Assembly: GCF_901933205.1 (NCBI RefSeq)
Contig: NC_044600.1
Coordinates: forward strand, 5,866,501-5,930,500
Reading direction: 5' to 3'
From: Camarhynchus parvulus
Lineage: Eukaryota; Chordata; Aves; Passeriformes; Thraupidae
DNA length: 64,000 bases
The position numbers were made by a program, and so were the translations under genes. Below, in pieces: positions 31,531 through 42,894 of this stretch (positions within the stretch are counted from its first letter, which is position 1; each line of letters begins with the position of its first letter). Below the pieces are notes generated by a model. That model did no database searches, was not told where the DNA came from, and saw only the letters and a program-made list of their open reading frames with translations.

Positions 31531-32774
31531 TCCTCTGTCTCAGCTGTGCTCCAGCTTGCCCCAAAGCCCAGGGAGTAGAAGAGCCCAAGACTTCACAGTG
31601 GATAAAAAGCCAAACCAGAGCTCCCTGCACCCCAAACACCCCAATGTCCCCCGGTGCCCACAGCCAGAGGCACATCCCATAAAGGGCATTGATAGGACAG
31701 CCTGCCCAGGTGGGATAACCCTACCCAGCCCCAGGGAGCCTGGGGATGCTTTAGGAGTGGAGGGGAGAAGGTTTATCTGGCCCAAATTTGTCTCCTGGCA
31801 GCATCAGGAGTCTTCCTGGCAGATCCAGAGCATGGCTATTCCTGGGCACCGTCACAGGATTTATCTCCAAGGTGTTCCCTCCTGGAAGTCACTGGGAAGC
31901 CAAATCTCCCCTCCCTGCAGCAAGTCAGGGATCCTTGGCCACAGATCCCCTGTCCCACGGAGCCCCTGGCACTGCCAGGAGGGTGGGCATGTCCTGGCCC
32001 TGGCCCAGCCTGGCACAGGGCGAGCTGCCCCATGGATCCCATGCAGGGATGGTGTTTTTCCTGCACATACCTCTCCCCGAGCCCATCCCCACTCTCCAGC
32101 CTCTCCCCTGCCTGCCACGTTGAGCCCAGATGTCTCCTTTAAAGGGGAACGGCAAAGTTTTGTTTAAAATAACACTATTTAAAAAAAAAAATACAGCCCT
32201 TCCAAGATGGCCAGCAATTAATCAGCTCTCCCTGCGGGCTCTGAGCTTGCACACGCATTTGAAAGCAAAGCCCGTGGAGCTGAGCTCCCTGCTCACCTGC
32301 CAGCCCCCACCTGGGATTTCAGGTGTGCCCTGCCAGGATCTGATGGAGCCTCGCTGATCCAGACCTGGGTCCTGGCCCAGGCACAGGCCCAGGAGATGCA
32401 GAGGGAGAATTCCAAGCTGGAGCTACCCTGCTCCTGCATTCCTTGTGCACAGAGCTGTAGATGCTCAACTGGGAAAGCAGGGAGAGCTGGATGCCCTGCT
32501 TGCACATTCCCCCCGTGCTCCACTGCAGCATGAATCTTAGGTCAGAAAAAATGAGATTTGTGACTTTTTCCCTTATGCATCCCTGTGTGCCTCTCCTGTG
32601 TCGCCCTAAACCAGCCCTGCACGGGCTGTGGTGTGGGAGGCAGCAGAGACCAGGTCCTGCAGGGCTGTCCCAGCTCCTCATCCCAAGGGGGAAGGCCCAT
32701 GGCCCCATCTCAGCCCGGGACAGCTTCCCAAGCCCCAAATCTCTAAACAACTCCCCTCCCCCATGACCTGCTCC
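31531..32774. other. GC-rich noncoding spacer
   Basis: Unique GC-rich sequence with an AT-rich patch at about 32150-32225. The 203-codon plus-strand frame (31556-32167) has no recognisable domain. Confidence 0.4.
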
Positions 32775-32905
32775 CTGTCCCCCCACCCGAGGTTTTCATT
32801 TATCAGGAGAATTATTAAAACAGCCATTTCTCAGCTGTCTAACGTTTCAAACCCCGCTCCCATTCATCTGATAAATATTTACAGAGCTTGACATTGTCTT
32901 CAGCT
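32775..32905. promoter_or_regulatory. AT-rich block, candidate noncoding element
   Basis: TTTCATTTATCAGGAG, ATTATTAAAACAGCC, GTCTAACGTTTCAAACC and CATCTGATAAATATTTAC. Compact and unique. Confidence 0.28.
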
Positions 32906-33164
32906 CATTCCCTTCTGCAGCAAACAATCCCCAACTCCAGCTTCCCTTCTCCTGGGGCTCACGGAGCTGCAGTGCCCACCCCAGCATGGCCAGGCCTGTG
33001 TGCCCCCTCTGCTGCCCTGCTCAGGGGTATGAGGGGGAATTGCCCACCCCTCCTTTGCTGTACCAGAGCTGCAGGGGTGCCCAGCTGGCACTGCCCTGAG
33101 CCCATCCAGCCCCCTCAGTGTCACCAACTCCACCCCAGAGCCACCACCCCAACCCTGACAGATA
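32906..33164. other. GC-rich noncoding spacer
   Basis: Unique sequence with no recognised feature. Confidence 0.35.
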
Positions 33165-33262
33165 CTCCAGGCTGCTCCAAACCCCATCCAGCTTTGCCTG
33201 GGACAATTCCAGGCATGGAGCAGCTTCTCTGGGCATCCTGTGCCAGGGCCTCTCCACCGTGG
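33165..33262 (-). mobile_element. CR1 LINE fragment
   Basis: GGCTGCTCCAAACCCCATCC, GCCTGGGACAATTCCAGG, GAGCAGCTTCTCTGGGCATC and TGTGCCAGGGCCTCTCCACC match the reverse complement of the avian CR1 3' region. Both ends are truncated. Confidence 0.75.
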
Positions 33263-33899
33263 CTCAGCTGTTTCCCCTCTCAGAGCCCATTTTCTGTGGG
33301 GCACAGAGGTTTTGTACCTTCACAGCTACTCCTGCCACCCAATATCTGATCATTCTGCAGGCAAAGGAGGAGGCACAAGAAGGTGGAGCGTTCATTTGTT
33401 AGACATCATGTAGAAACCAAAACCCACCAGGTTTGTCTGGTGAACTGTGACACAGCTGAGCCCGGCCATGACCACAAGGAGCCCCCTGGGATCCCTGATC
33501 TTGACCAGACATCACCCAGGAGCCCAGCCCAGCCTGTCCTTTGGCTGCCAGCAGCTCCACGGGCATCACCTCCACCCAACCCCAGCTGCTGTCACCCCCA
33601 TGGTCATTAACGTCACACAACAGCCCCTCACCCTCGCAGCCTGCTCAGCCTGTGAGTGACAGCAAACACGGCCACGGCGGCAGCGAAGCCATGAGTGACA
33701 CAGCTTTAGCTGCAGCTGGGGCTTCGCAGCACTGAAGTGATATCTCACTGCTCTGCTGCGCTGATCCTGTTAAACGCCAATTGAAACCCCGATCACAAAA
33801 GAGCCCAGCCCGACATTCCAGCCCGAGGAGCGATGGATGGCAGGGAAGGAAGGGAGACCCGCAGCCTGCCCTTCACTGCAGGGCCTGGAGAGCAGTGAA
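33263..33899. other. Noncoding spacer
   Basis: Mixed-composition unique sequence. A CpG-retaining patch at about 33720-33840 (GTGATATCTCACTGC, GTTAAACGCCAATTG) may be a small noncoding element. Confidence 0.35.
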
Positions 33900-34235
33900 A
33901 GGGGACTTTTTATCTCTCACTCCTCTCCCCGGGCCAATACAGGCCCTGCATTAACCTCCAGGGCTTCCCCAGCCTAAATTCAAACAGCTCAAGGTTTCCA
34001 GCACTCCCTTTAGGATACAGCTCTGCAGCCTATGGAGCTGCTCTGCTCTGTGCAGTTTCCCTGGGAGTCAGCCAAAATACTTCATTTCTCCCCCCTTTGT
34101 CCTAATTAGAGCTAGCAAAGCAATGAGAACATTATTTACAAATGATTTGAAGCCGAGCTTTGCAGACAGAATTCCAAGCAGCCGGAACACGTTTGCAGGA
34201 AGCACGTGTGCCACACTCGGAGTGTGACATCCAGT
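33900..34235. promoter_or_regulatory. AT-rich block, candidate noncoding element
   Basis: Contains CAATACAGGCCCTGCATTAA, GTCCTAATTAGAGCTAGC, GAGAACATTATTTAC and TGATTTGAAGCCGAGC. The TAATTA word is followed by a GAGCTAGC near-palindrome. Confidence 0.28.
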
Positions 34236-34689
34236 TATCACCCACCTGGACCCGCTCAAGCTTACTCCCCAAGGACCTTCCCAAGTCAGGGGGTGCTCAC
34301 AGTCTTCCACCCCTCAGACAAACCCTCAGAAATGCCTTTTCCACCCTCTGGAGGCCAAAACATCAAGTGGAGCACGGGGGGACAATGCAGGGTGCCCCTG
34401 TCCCATGGGGTGCTGCCCCAGGACGCAGGGGCTCCTTGCCATGCACCAAGCACAGGGATTTTTCGGAGCTGCTCTGTCCTAGGATGTGTCTGGAGCTACA
34501 TCTCCTCTCTCCCTGGTCCTTGATGCTCCCCCCAGCTAAACTCTGCCAGAAGAAAGGTCCCTGCCTGCCTGGAGCCATGTCCAGCAGGACACTGACAGCA
34601 GAGCAGTCCCTGTCACAGAAAATACCTTCAGAGGAGGCCGAGCAGGATATGAACACATTGCAATCCCCCATGTGCTGCCCTTGAGAGGA
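34236..34689. other. GC-rich noncoding spacer
   Basis: Unique sequence with no recognised feature. Confidence 0.35.
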
Positions 34690-34895
34690 GAGGGTCTGTG
34701 GAGACTCCAGTTTTAAGCCCCCCTTTCAAAGGCTTTTATTACAGACTTAGTCATAAAACTCTGCCTGGGGCGGATTTGGCACTCGGGGCCTCGGCCCGGA
34801 AGCCAAACCCTTTTCATTTTTTAATAACATTTCATGAAAATCCATTTGGCCCTTTGTAACTCGGACAGGTGGGAAAACAATAGAGGTTTCTACTC
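34690..34895. promoter_or_regulatory. AT-rich block, candidate noncoding element
   Basis: CCAGTTTTAAGCCCCCC, CAAAGGCTTTTATTACAG, CTTAGTCATAAAACTC, TTTTTTAATAACATTTC and GAAAATCCATTTGGCCC, with a CpG-rich middle (GGCGGATTTGGCACTCGG). Two AT-rich halves flank a CpG-bearing core. Confidence 0.33.
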
Positions 34896-35051
34896 CCAGC
34901 CAGCCCAGCCTGGGGGCTGCTCCCTTCCCCAGGACCCTGAGGGACCCCACAGCCACAGCCAAGGGTGGGACAGGGCTGGCGGCGGTGACAGGGACCCTTT
35001 GGCAAAGCCCTGAATTATTGAGGGGTGTGTGAGAGCTGCACATCCAGCCCT

Positions 35052-35104
35052 GTCTCCAGGTCCATCCCAGTCTCCAGGTCCATCCCAGTCTCCAGGTCAA
35101 TCTG
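35052..35104. repeat. 18-bp tandem repeat, about 2.8 copies
   Basis: GTCTCCAGGTCCATCCCA repeats at 35052, 35070 and 35088 with near-perfect identity. The 18-bp period gives six-residue peptide repeats in both strands' open frames, a by-product. Confidence 0.88.
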
Positions 35105-35864
35105 CTGGAGGCTGGGAATGTTTTATCCACCCTAGAGCTGAGATGGAGGGATGCTGTTGCCCCCCATTGCCTTGCCCAGGATGGGAGCCCCTGGCACTGC
35201 CAGCACCAGGCAAGCCCTGTGCCCTGTGCCTGTCCCCACATGTCCCCACAGCCCTTCCCTGCAGCCAGGAGCTGGATACTCCAGCTGCCCATCACTCCAG
35301 AGCCACTGTCACCCTAAAGCGACCATCACGTAGAGCTGGAGATGCTGTTCTGGGGAGGGAGGTGAAACCTGAGCCCCGGGAGGGCGACATCAGCCTCGGA
35401 GCCCCGTGCGAGGGGCTCCTGGCGTCGGGCTCTATTTGTACAGCTTGTACCTTAATGCTCCCGCAGTTGAGACAATCCGGAGGGAGCAGCAGCTCTGCAG
35501 GGAAGAACAGGCCGGGTTTAGTGTGAGCTGAGCCCTCGGGAGGAACAAAAGGCCAAGCACGGTGCTCCCAGTGCAGCACAGCAGAGTCCCAGGCTGTCCC
35601 AGGGACAGCAGGTGGGCACAGCCTGGGGACAGGGGACAAGCTGTGCCTGCCGCCTGCCCCTGGAACAGGGATGCTGCAGCCCTGGGAAGGGCTGGGAAGA
35701 GGGGTCTGGGGGCACAGGAGTGCCCATGCACCCCGTGCAGAGGAACTGTGTCCACAGGCAGGCAGAGGGAGCCGCCCCCCAACATCAGCCCCGCGATGCT
35801 CCCCCTGCCCTGGGTCACTGGAGTCCCCTCCTCGGAGGGTGCAGGGGCAGTTTAACACCAGATC
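35105..35864. other. GC-rich noncoding spacer
   Basis: Unique GC-rich sequence, CpG-bearing at about 35330-35420. The 188-codon minus-strand frame (35292-35858) has no recognisable domain. Confidence 0.4.
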
Positions 35865-36130
35865 TGTGTTTGAAAGGTTGGAATTATGAGTCTGTCAGCA
35901 TTTCCATTATGAGCCCTGATTAATTTGGGGGTACAGGGTAGGGTTAGGAGTTGTCATTCCAGATGTGAATTTTTGCTTTAATTCCCCTTAAAAAAAAGAC
36001 CAAAAAAACGAAGGGAGGGTGGGGGGGTGTTTAAATCCTTTAACTTTCTGTTTTCCCTTTCAAAGGAAGGAAAATATGTGCCGTCTGGGTCTGCTTTGTT
36101 TTCGCTGCAGAGCTCTAAATGCTGTTTGCC
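35865..36130. promoter_or_regulatory. AT-rich block, candidate noncoding element
   Basis: GGTTGGAATTATGAGTC, CATTTCCATTATGAGCC, GATTAATTTGGGGG, then A-rich and G-rich runs near 35990-36030. The first half is complex sequence; the second includes low-complexity tracts. Confidence 0.25.
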
Positions 36131-36307
36131 AGGTTCATGGCCATGAGGGATTTCACTCCAGCCGGGATCCCCTCCGTCCTGTATGGGCTCACCACATTTT
36201 TATCAGGGAATCCTAACTGGGGGATCTCCCTGGAAACAGCCCAGATGAATGGGAAGGGACCTGTGAGCCTCTCGGGGTGATGCTGAGGCAGTGCAGTGGG
36301 TACCAGC
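36131..36307. other. Noncoding spacer
   Basis: Unique sequence with no recognised feature. Confidence 0.35.
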
Positions 36308-36530
36308 TGCAGCTGGAAGAGGTGGGTTTAGATGGGATATTGGGAAAAAACCCCTCCCTGAGAGGGTGGTGAGATCCTAGCACAGGCTGCTTAGAAAAGC
36401 TGTGGCTGCCCTGCCTCTGGAATTATTCAAAGCCAGGTTGGACAGGGCTTGAGCAAGTGTCACCATGGCAGGGATGTGGAGCTTTAAGGTCCCTTCCAGC
36501 CCAGATTTTTCTGGGATTTGGTGATTCTCA
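36308..36530 (+). mobile_element. CR1 LINE fragment, 3' end
   Basis: GATGGGATATTGGGAAAAAA, GAGGGTGGTGAGATCC, AGAAAAGCTGTGGCTGCCC, GCCAGGTTGGACAGGGCTTG and TTTAAGGTCCCTTCCAGCCC reproduce the plus-strand order of the avian CR1 3' region up to near the tail. At about 220 bp this is one of the longer copies here. Confidence 0.88.
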
Positions 36531-36945
36531 CCATTGGATGGAAGCAGTGTGCTGGCAGCTGAGAGCACGCTCTGGCAATACAGCCAAGGCAGAGCTTTCC
36601 ATTCACCCAGGCACAGTCTAAAGCCTGTGGAGGGGGCTCTCTCCAGGCTGCTCCATTGCCCCTGGCCCTCATTCATGTCGGATCCTGCTCCCAGCCACGT
36701 GCAGCAGCAGCGCTGCAGGAAGCTGCCATCCCTCCCACCTCTGCTGCTTGGAAACAGCACTGAGAGCTGGTGGGCTCAGGATGCAAGAAATGGGCCCAGA
36801 GCTCTGCAGAGACAAGCCCAGAGCACCAGGACTGGCTGCAGCTGCGTGGGGAGGTGGGGGCTGTGCTATGGCCAGGGCCCTTTTATTGCCATCTTTTCAC
36901 TGGAGAATCTGCCTGGCAGCTTTTCAGCTCCTTGCAGAGACATGG
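36531..36945. other. GC-rich noncoding spacer
   Basis: Unique sequence. A 240-codon plus-strand frame (36534-37256) has no recognised domain, and its Ala-rich stretch comes from the triplet run that follows. Confidence 0.38.
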
Positions 36946-36982
36946 TTGCTGTTGTTGCTGTTGTTGCTGCTGCTGCTGCTGC
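36946..36982. repeat. TTG/CTG trinucleotide tract
   Basis: About twelve triplets of mixed TTG and CTG ending in five CTG units. In different frames it encodes poly-Leu, poly-Cys or poly-Ala, which explains the odd compositions of the overlapping open frames. Confidence 0.85.
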
Positions 36983-37719
36983 CAGGAGAAGACTCACAAA
37001 TAAACTCCCCATTAGTGCTGCCTCGTATCAAAGTTGGCATCAGCGTTTTGCAGCGAGGGCTGAAGGAGCTGCATCTGCTCACACAGCCTTGGGGGCTGTG
37101 AGGCTGGCAGGGAGCACAGGGCTGCCAGCACCAGCCCAGCCAGCCCCTGCTGCCCTTGCTCCACTCCCTCCCTCTGTGACAGGGAGGGGAGAGGAGTCAG
37201 AGGCAAGTCAGAGCTGGAGAACCAGGGTATCCCAAGGAACACAGAGCTGGGAGTGAGGGCAGCTGACAGCCGACCCTAAAACTCTTCTGTCTGTAGGGCC
37301 ATTTAACAAATAGCTCTAAAACCAATGGCACTGTAAGGTGTGCAACCATGCAGGGTCCTGCATCCTTAAAAACCTCCAGCATCATTGTCCCCAGTCATAA
37401 CCTCCACACACATCCATCCCCCAGGCAGTGTCTGTGCTTGTGGGGACCCTGGGGACCCTCCCTGCCACCAGCTCCTCACACCCCACATTTACTCCTGCTC
37501 CCTTCACATGTGACACAACCCATTTACTTTCTCCCCAGGGAAATTCATGTTTCCTCATGAGGGACAATACATTAATTGCTGACATGAAGAAAAACTGCAG
37601 GAAGAGCAGGGTTCAAAACCTGAGAGTGATCAAGGGAAAGGAAACCCTGTGCAAACACAGGGTATCTCTGGCAGATCTGGTGCTGCCCCTGCACTTCAGC
37701 CTCTGCTTGCTGCAGGTCC
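36983..37719. other. Noncoding spacer
   Basis: Unique sequence with no recognised feature. A short hairpin ATGCAGG/CCTGCAT lies near 37349. Confidence 0.35.
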
Positions 37720-37740
37720 CAGCAGCAGCAGCAGCAACAG
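37720..37740. repeat. CAG trinucleotide run
   Basis: Five CAG units, then CAA CAG. Short. Confidence 0.7.
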
Positions 37741-38639
37741 GAGCCCATGTTCCAGGAGGGAATGCTGATGGATAGGTGGCTGCCAAGGAGGCAGGAGGGA
37801 GAGGGGAACTCACCTTGCCCTGGGGACATGAGCATGCCAGGGCCCACACCCATGTGCTGCTGTTCCCCACCTCACCCCAATCCCTGACCCCAGTTCCCAG
37901 CCCCTATATCCACGATCCCTGACCCCTGTTCTGGCCCCAGTCTTGGGTACTCCTCTGCCCCCTTCCCCTGCAGGTGCTCAGCAGCCAAAACCCCAATATT
38001 CCAGCTCTGCACCCTCCCAAATGCCAAAGCAACTCACAGGGTGATCCCCAGAGCTTTGGAAAATCATTCCTTTGGTCTCCATGACTTGATATGATTTAGG
38101 AGCCTGGCTGTGGGAATGAAAGTTCCATGTACCCATCGTCCCCAGCTCCAGGGCACAGGATACAACTACAGCTGATGCCACAGTCATGAGTGCCTGGAGG
38201 AGGAGTCCAGTGGAGAAGCGGGAATGGCTCTCGGGATCAGCACCGGGAGTGCAGGGAGCACTGGGCCAGAGGGTGCTTGTTCTACACTCTGGAAATTAAT
38301 ATCCAGAAATGAATACCTGTGCTCTTCATGGGGGAACAGGGATAGGATCAGCTCATCTGCTTGCTTTGGGGGCAGCCACAGAGAAAAGGGGGTGAGGTAA
38401 CTGGACACTGAGGGCTGGTGGGGCTCCCTGACCTCCATCCTCCCCCAGCAGCAGGGTGTGAGCACAGACCCACATGGAATGTTCTCCAGGGCCTGCCTGG
38501 AAGGCGGTGCTGGGTGCAGTGGCAGTCTGCTGCCTTTTCCCATCTTTCCTTCCTCTTTTCCGCTGTTTTTCCATGTTTTTGCTGCCGCAGCTCGGAGTGT
38601 GGGGAACAGATGGAGGTGGGAAAGGGTGAAGGGGAGGGG
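37741..38639. other. GC-rich noncoding spacer
   Basis: Unique sequence with no recognised feature. A pyrimidine-rich stretch occurs at about 38538-38582. Confidence 0.38.
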
Positions 38640-38810
38640 GCTTCTCGGTGCAGATGAAATTAGTCATGAAAACACAGTCAGCATGTGCCTTCGCACGTCA
38701 GCCCGCACTAAGTGTGTGGGGGTTTATGCTTCCCAAATGAGGTTGGGAAGTGGACAAATAATTGTTTCAGGGTTTGGTTTAGTTAATTGATTTCTTTTCT
38801 TTTTTTTTTT
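38640..38810. promoter_or_regulatory. Candidate noncoding element
   Basis: GATGAAATTAGTCATGAAAA, GTGCCTTCGCACGTCAGCCC, GGACAAATAATTGTTTCAGG and TTAGTTAATTGATTTC, ending in a T homopolymer. A CGCACGTCAG word resembles CRE/AP-1-family sites. AATTAG and TAATTG cores lie on either side. Confidence 0.3.
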
Positions 38811-39059
38811 CTTCCCAGTGAATTCTCACAATGTGGGAAACTGGAGCAGTGGCCAGATGAAAGAACCCTCAGTGAGAGCAGCACTGCAGCCCAAGGTGGG
38901 AGAAACCCATACCAGGCTCTCGTGTGAGCCCATCCCTCCTTCACTCTGAGCTCCCACAGGGTGGGCAGCACAGGGCAGTCCCCCTGCCACCCCAGCCATG
39001 TCCCAGGGCTTGTGGCATGTCCTGGTGTGAGCAGGACCATCTGTCAGCCCCGGCTCCCT
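38811..39059. other. GC-rich noncoding spacer
   Basis: Unique sequence with no recognised feature. Confidence 0.35.
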
Positions 39060-39250
39060 GCCATGTAGTTGTGACTGCCCGGAGAAGCCCATTAATTAGC
39101 GGGCAGGCCGGGCAGGAGGAGGCACCAGCCAGGCAGAGAAAAGGGGTCATTTTTCAAAGTGATGAATGGGAGGAAAAGAAAGTGGAAAGGCGGACAAGGG
39201 GAAGAGAAGGGAACTGATTTCCAGATAAAGTTTTCAGGACACTTAAATAA
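39060..39250. promoter_or_regulatory. Candidate element with ATTAATTAGC core
   Basis: CCCATTAATTAGCGGGC occupies about 39088-39104, where a homeodomain core is framed by CCC and GGG. Downstream are TTTTCAAAGTGATGAATGGG and CACTTAAATAAACACC. A purine-rich stretch lies at about 39165-39215. Confidence 0.3.
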
Positions 39251-39649
39251 ACACCTCAGCCAGCAGAGCAGGGGTGGGGGAGCGGGGGACGTGTGCGAGC
39301 TGGGCAGCGCAGGGAGCACTTCAGCAGGACACTTCAAATAAACAGCATTTTAAACCCTGTGTGCTCTCCCTCCAGGGGTTTACCTCTGAGATTATCTCTC
39401 TGCAATTCCCACTGTATGTTCAGCTTGGCCCAAAGCTTGACAGCATTTCTAGTGCTACTTTGCCCCCTCAGCAAGGCAGGTCCCAGGCAGGCAGACCCTT
39501 GCCCAGCCCTCCTCCCTGATGTGGAGAAGAGTGGCTGCAGATTCCCCGGGGATCCACATTCCTGGAGGAGAAGGAGTGGAGGAGGCAAAGCCATCGTGCC
39601 CATCACACTCCACTGTGTTCTGCTGCCTCCTGTTCCTCCCATCAAGAAC
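39251..39649. other. Noncoding spacer
   Basis: Unique sequence with no recognised feature. Confidence 0.35.
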
Positions 39650-39820
39650 AAAAGAGCGAAGGAGGGAGAGCAGGAATTGCTGAGCCATTAAAATCAAAAA
39701 TGAAAGCCCATCAATGAATTAATACAGCATTAAATGTTAATAATTAGGGGATCATAAACGTTTATGGGAACAGATTAAAGCCAAGTTCTGCTCCATTAAG
39801 CTGCTCATGTGGTCTCTGCC
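39650..39820. promoter_or_regulatory. AT-rich block, candidate noncoding element
   Basis: GCCATTAAAATCAAAAATG, CAATGAATTAATACAGC, GTTAATAATTAGGGG, CATAAACGTTTATGGG and GCTCCATTAAGCTGC. CATAAACGTTTATG is a perfect 14-bp palindrome at about 39752-39765, with AAACGTTT at its centre. Confidence 0.38.
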
Positions 39821-40269
39821 TCCCACCCACCTCAAGGGAGGAAGAGCCACAACAGGAGAGGAGCCCTGGAGGTGCTCAGTGCTCCGGGGGTCCCAGCAGC
39901 TCCAGCCCTTCCAGCTGCCCCAGGGGCATCCCTGGGAGCAGGGAGGGTGGATCCCATGAGCTCTTTGGTGGGATTAGCTCTGAGAAGCAGAGCTGTGTGT
40001 GCAGGGCAGCACGGTGGGACGCGGTGAGCACCCCAAGATGGGGATGTTCACCTGGAAATTACATGGTCTGAACATCTGAGGGGTGATGGCACCACGATTA
40101 ATCATCCACACTGAGCCCAGTGCTGTTCATTTGGCTTATTTAGGAAGTATTTGGAGTCAGGAGAGTTGGGATGGGGTGGTTAAACACCAAACACAGGCAG
40201 AGTATCCCCTGGGCTACATTTGTGTCCAAGCCCTTCTGCTGTGTGTTCCTGTCAGAGTTAAAGAGATGG
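39821..40269. other. Noncoding spacer
   Basis: Unique sequence. AT-richer words near 40090-40145 (CACGATTAATCATCC) could belong to a small noncoding element. Confidence 0.33.
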
Positions 40270-40640
40270 GAGGTTTCTACTCCACAAAGAAAAAAAAAAG
40301 GTGTTTTATTTTTATCATTTAAGTCTTGGTTCCTTTATGAAAATTTTCTATTTTCTAGCCAAGGACTCCTGTGGAATCAGGGGTCCCACCATCCAAAGTG
40401 ATTGGATCTTTAAGGACCACTTTTTTTCCTAATCATTTTTTTAATACCAAACCTTTTCTGAAAATATGGTTTTTCAAGCACTTTCATTTACCAAAAAACC
40501 CACTGAAATTTTTGTCAACAGCCAAAAAAAATTCATATTTTTATAAATTCTTCAGGAAAACATTCTTGAAATAAAGGAATGTCAGTAGGTCCAAGGGGCT
40601 GCCTCTGCCGGATCTGATTTACCTACCAAAATAACCACCT
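40270..40640. other. Strongly AT-rich stretch of uncertain origin
   Basis: The lowest-GC stretch in the window, with A runs near 40290-40300, poly-T near 40422-40445 and words such as TTTTTAATACCAAACC and AATTTTTGTCAACAGCC. It could be a decayed retroelement, because A/T homopolymers recur, or a noncoding element. I do not recognise a family. Confidence 0.3.
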
Positions 40641-41164
40641 CCAAGCTTGTGCTGGTCTCACAGGAGGAGCAGGAGGGATCTGTCAGCCATCAGAACACCT
40701 CCTGGTGATTCCAATCAGAGCTGGCAGTGAGAGTATCCCTGGCTCTGTGATGTTTGGGGGGAGCAGGGCAGCTCTGTTGGAATTCCAGCCATGGGGCAGC
40801 GACTGGGGAAGGAGGAAGGTTCCCCACACTGACACAGCTGGAAAACATCCCAGCTTTGGACTGAGGCCACGCTGGTGGGAAGCTGGAGCAGCCAGGCTCT
40901 GGGCTGCTGGAGATGGGCAGCTTTCATGGGGCTGTCCCTGTTCTGGGATGGGAGTGGGCAGCCAGAGCAGCCCTTTGCTGCATCCCCTGGGAAAAGCCCC
41001 ATGCAGGGCTGCTTGTCCCTGGGCAGGGAACACATCTGGGCCCCCCAGAGCCCGTCCCAGTGGGATGATGTTGTTGTTGGCCGTGCTGGGGGCTGGGGCT
41101 GGGGGTCCACGGCAGCGGGGGCCCTTTGCAATCGAAAGCTTCCTGCTGGGGACCCTTCAAGGGC
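40641..41164. other. GC-rich noncoding spacer
   Basis: Unique sequence with no recognised feature. Confidence 0.35.
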
Positions 41165-41520
41165 AGCCCTTGTAGCAGATCTAATTATACAAACAATTTT
41201 GTTCTGCTTCTCCAAATAAACACAGTGAGGTCTGCGGGACACGGCACGACGGGAAATTAGAACGGAGAACACTTGCTAATGGGCTCCTTAGCTGCAGGGG
41301 TAAACAGATTATTTGAAAAGGCCCCAGCCCCTCCGACAGATCCACTCACTCTGCTCCCCTCTCCTCCCACCCCTTGTTCCTCCCCCCGTCGCACCAAATA
41401 TTAACCAAGCTTGCAATTTAATCAGATCTCTGAACTGTGAAAGGAGACTTCTGGAGATTCGATTTCAAGGCTTTTCCCTGTTAAGATTTGCATTGAGAAA
41501 ATTAGATTAAAATCCTGCAT
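41165..41520. promoter_or_regulatory. AT-rich block with octamer, candidate noncoding element
   Basis: TAATTA at 41182-41187 within GATCTAATTATACAAAC is followed by GGAAATTAGAACGG and GCTAATGGGC. The second half has CAATTTAATCAGATC and a perfect octamer ATTTGCAT at 41486-41493 beside GAAAATTAGATTAAAATCC. A short pyrimidine-rich GC segment separates the halves. Confidence 0.35.
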
Positions 41521-42395
41521 GGAAAAGGAAAAAGGGTCTGGAGGCAGGGAGCAGGCATAGAGGGAAGCAGGGAGGAGGAGAGGGGGCACAGAGGGGACCT
41601 CAAGTCTGGCTGAGGAGTCAGGAGGTGACTGGATGCCCTTCCCTCGCCAGTATCCAAAATTTGGGGCACAACCCTCCCACTGCTCCCCTGTACTCCCAGC
41701 TGGGAGATGCTCCAGATCACCTCATACAGAAAAGTAGCTTATTTTGGGCTGGGAATGGGTGATGCCAGGAGTGGGGCTGGGAATGGGGGACACCATTGGC
41801 ATGCAAGGATGAGAATCCCTCAGTGCCAGTGAAATGGGAGAACATGATCTCATCCCAGCACAGCTGTGCCCTCAGGATCCACAGCACTACCAGATCCTGG
41901 TGCTGGGATGTTGTGGATGAGCCAGGGGGCCCTGGCATGGTCCCCAGTGGTGGCAGTGGCACAGGGTGTCCGTGTCCCTCCCTCTGTGTGCACACTTTAT
42001 TGGGGTCTATCAACACCCACCACCCCAACACCTGATTGCAGCCAGAGCCCTGCGAGGGCGCCTTGGCAGGCGCAGCTCTTGGCCCAGACTTTGTTTTCAT
42101 TCCTGCTCCATGGAATTTCTAATTTGATCAAACTGAAGAGCTGATTGCTGTGCCCACCCCAGCCCTGCCAGCACCACGATGCAGGAGGGCTGCTCCCACC
42201 CTGGGCCATGGCACAGAGCACTGGGCAGGGCAGAGCCAGGGACTCCCCTGGGATCAGGGGTCCCACAGCCCCAGAGCTGCCACTGGAGCCCCCACAATGG
42301 GAAATCATCCTGTTGTCTACAAGTCTCCTTGGGCAACTACTCCAATTCTGCTCTTTCCGCCTTCATTTCAGTCACACTGAGATCTTGAAATTAAA
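41521..42395. other. GC-rich noncoding spacer
   Basis: Unique sequence with no recognised feature. Confidence 0.35.
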
Positions 42396-42605
42396 TTTTC
42401 TTTTTCCCAGATTAAGAACCTCCCTTTGACATTTCGACAATGGAATGTGTTGATTTTGCTCTCCAAAACTCCTCACTTTTTTAAAACACCCTTCAATCCT
42501 ACTTTTTAAAAAACAGCACTTCAGAACAAACCAAATGTTTCCCTGCGAGTAAAATGTAACATTTTTTTAAATCTGGATCAATTCCTTTTTCCTTTTTTCA
42601 TTCCC
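42396..42605. other. AT-rich noncoding stretch
   Basis: CTTTTTTAAAACACCC and related T/A runs are partly low-complexity. There is no transposon diagnosis, and it is a weak regulatory candidate. Confidence 0.25.
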
Positions 42606-42894
42606 TAAGCCCGAGTTTTTCTCAGCAGCAGCTCTGACCGAGTCCCTCTGCTCTGCCTGAATCATCCCAGCACAGGAAGCTCCAGGAGCAAAAGGTGTTA
42701 GGGACACCCAGGCCAGCAAAATTCAGTGAGAAACGGGGGAAAAAAGGAGGGGAAATGGGCTGAGGGAGGGAAACAGGAGCTGGTAAGGGAAGCCCAACAT
42801 TCCAAGCACACGAGGGCAGGCACTGGACCTTCTGCTTCTCGGGCGGTTGAATCCCAGAGCTGAGTGGTTTCCTCTCCACCTCACCAGGGAGCAG
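42606..42894. other. Noncoding spacer
   Basis: Unique sequence with no recognised feature. Confidence 0.33.

Noticed and set aside
35935..35950. Telomere-like GGGTAGGGTTAGG word
   Set aside because: Only one and a half units. Not a telomeric array.
36534..37256. 240-codon frame with an Ala-rich run, plus a Leu-rich frame
   Set aside because: The homopolymeric residues come from the TTG/CTG microsatellite at 36946-36982.
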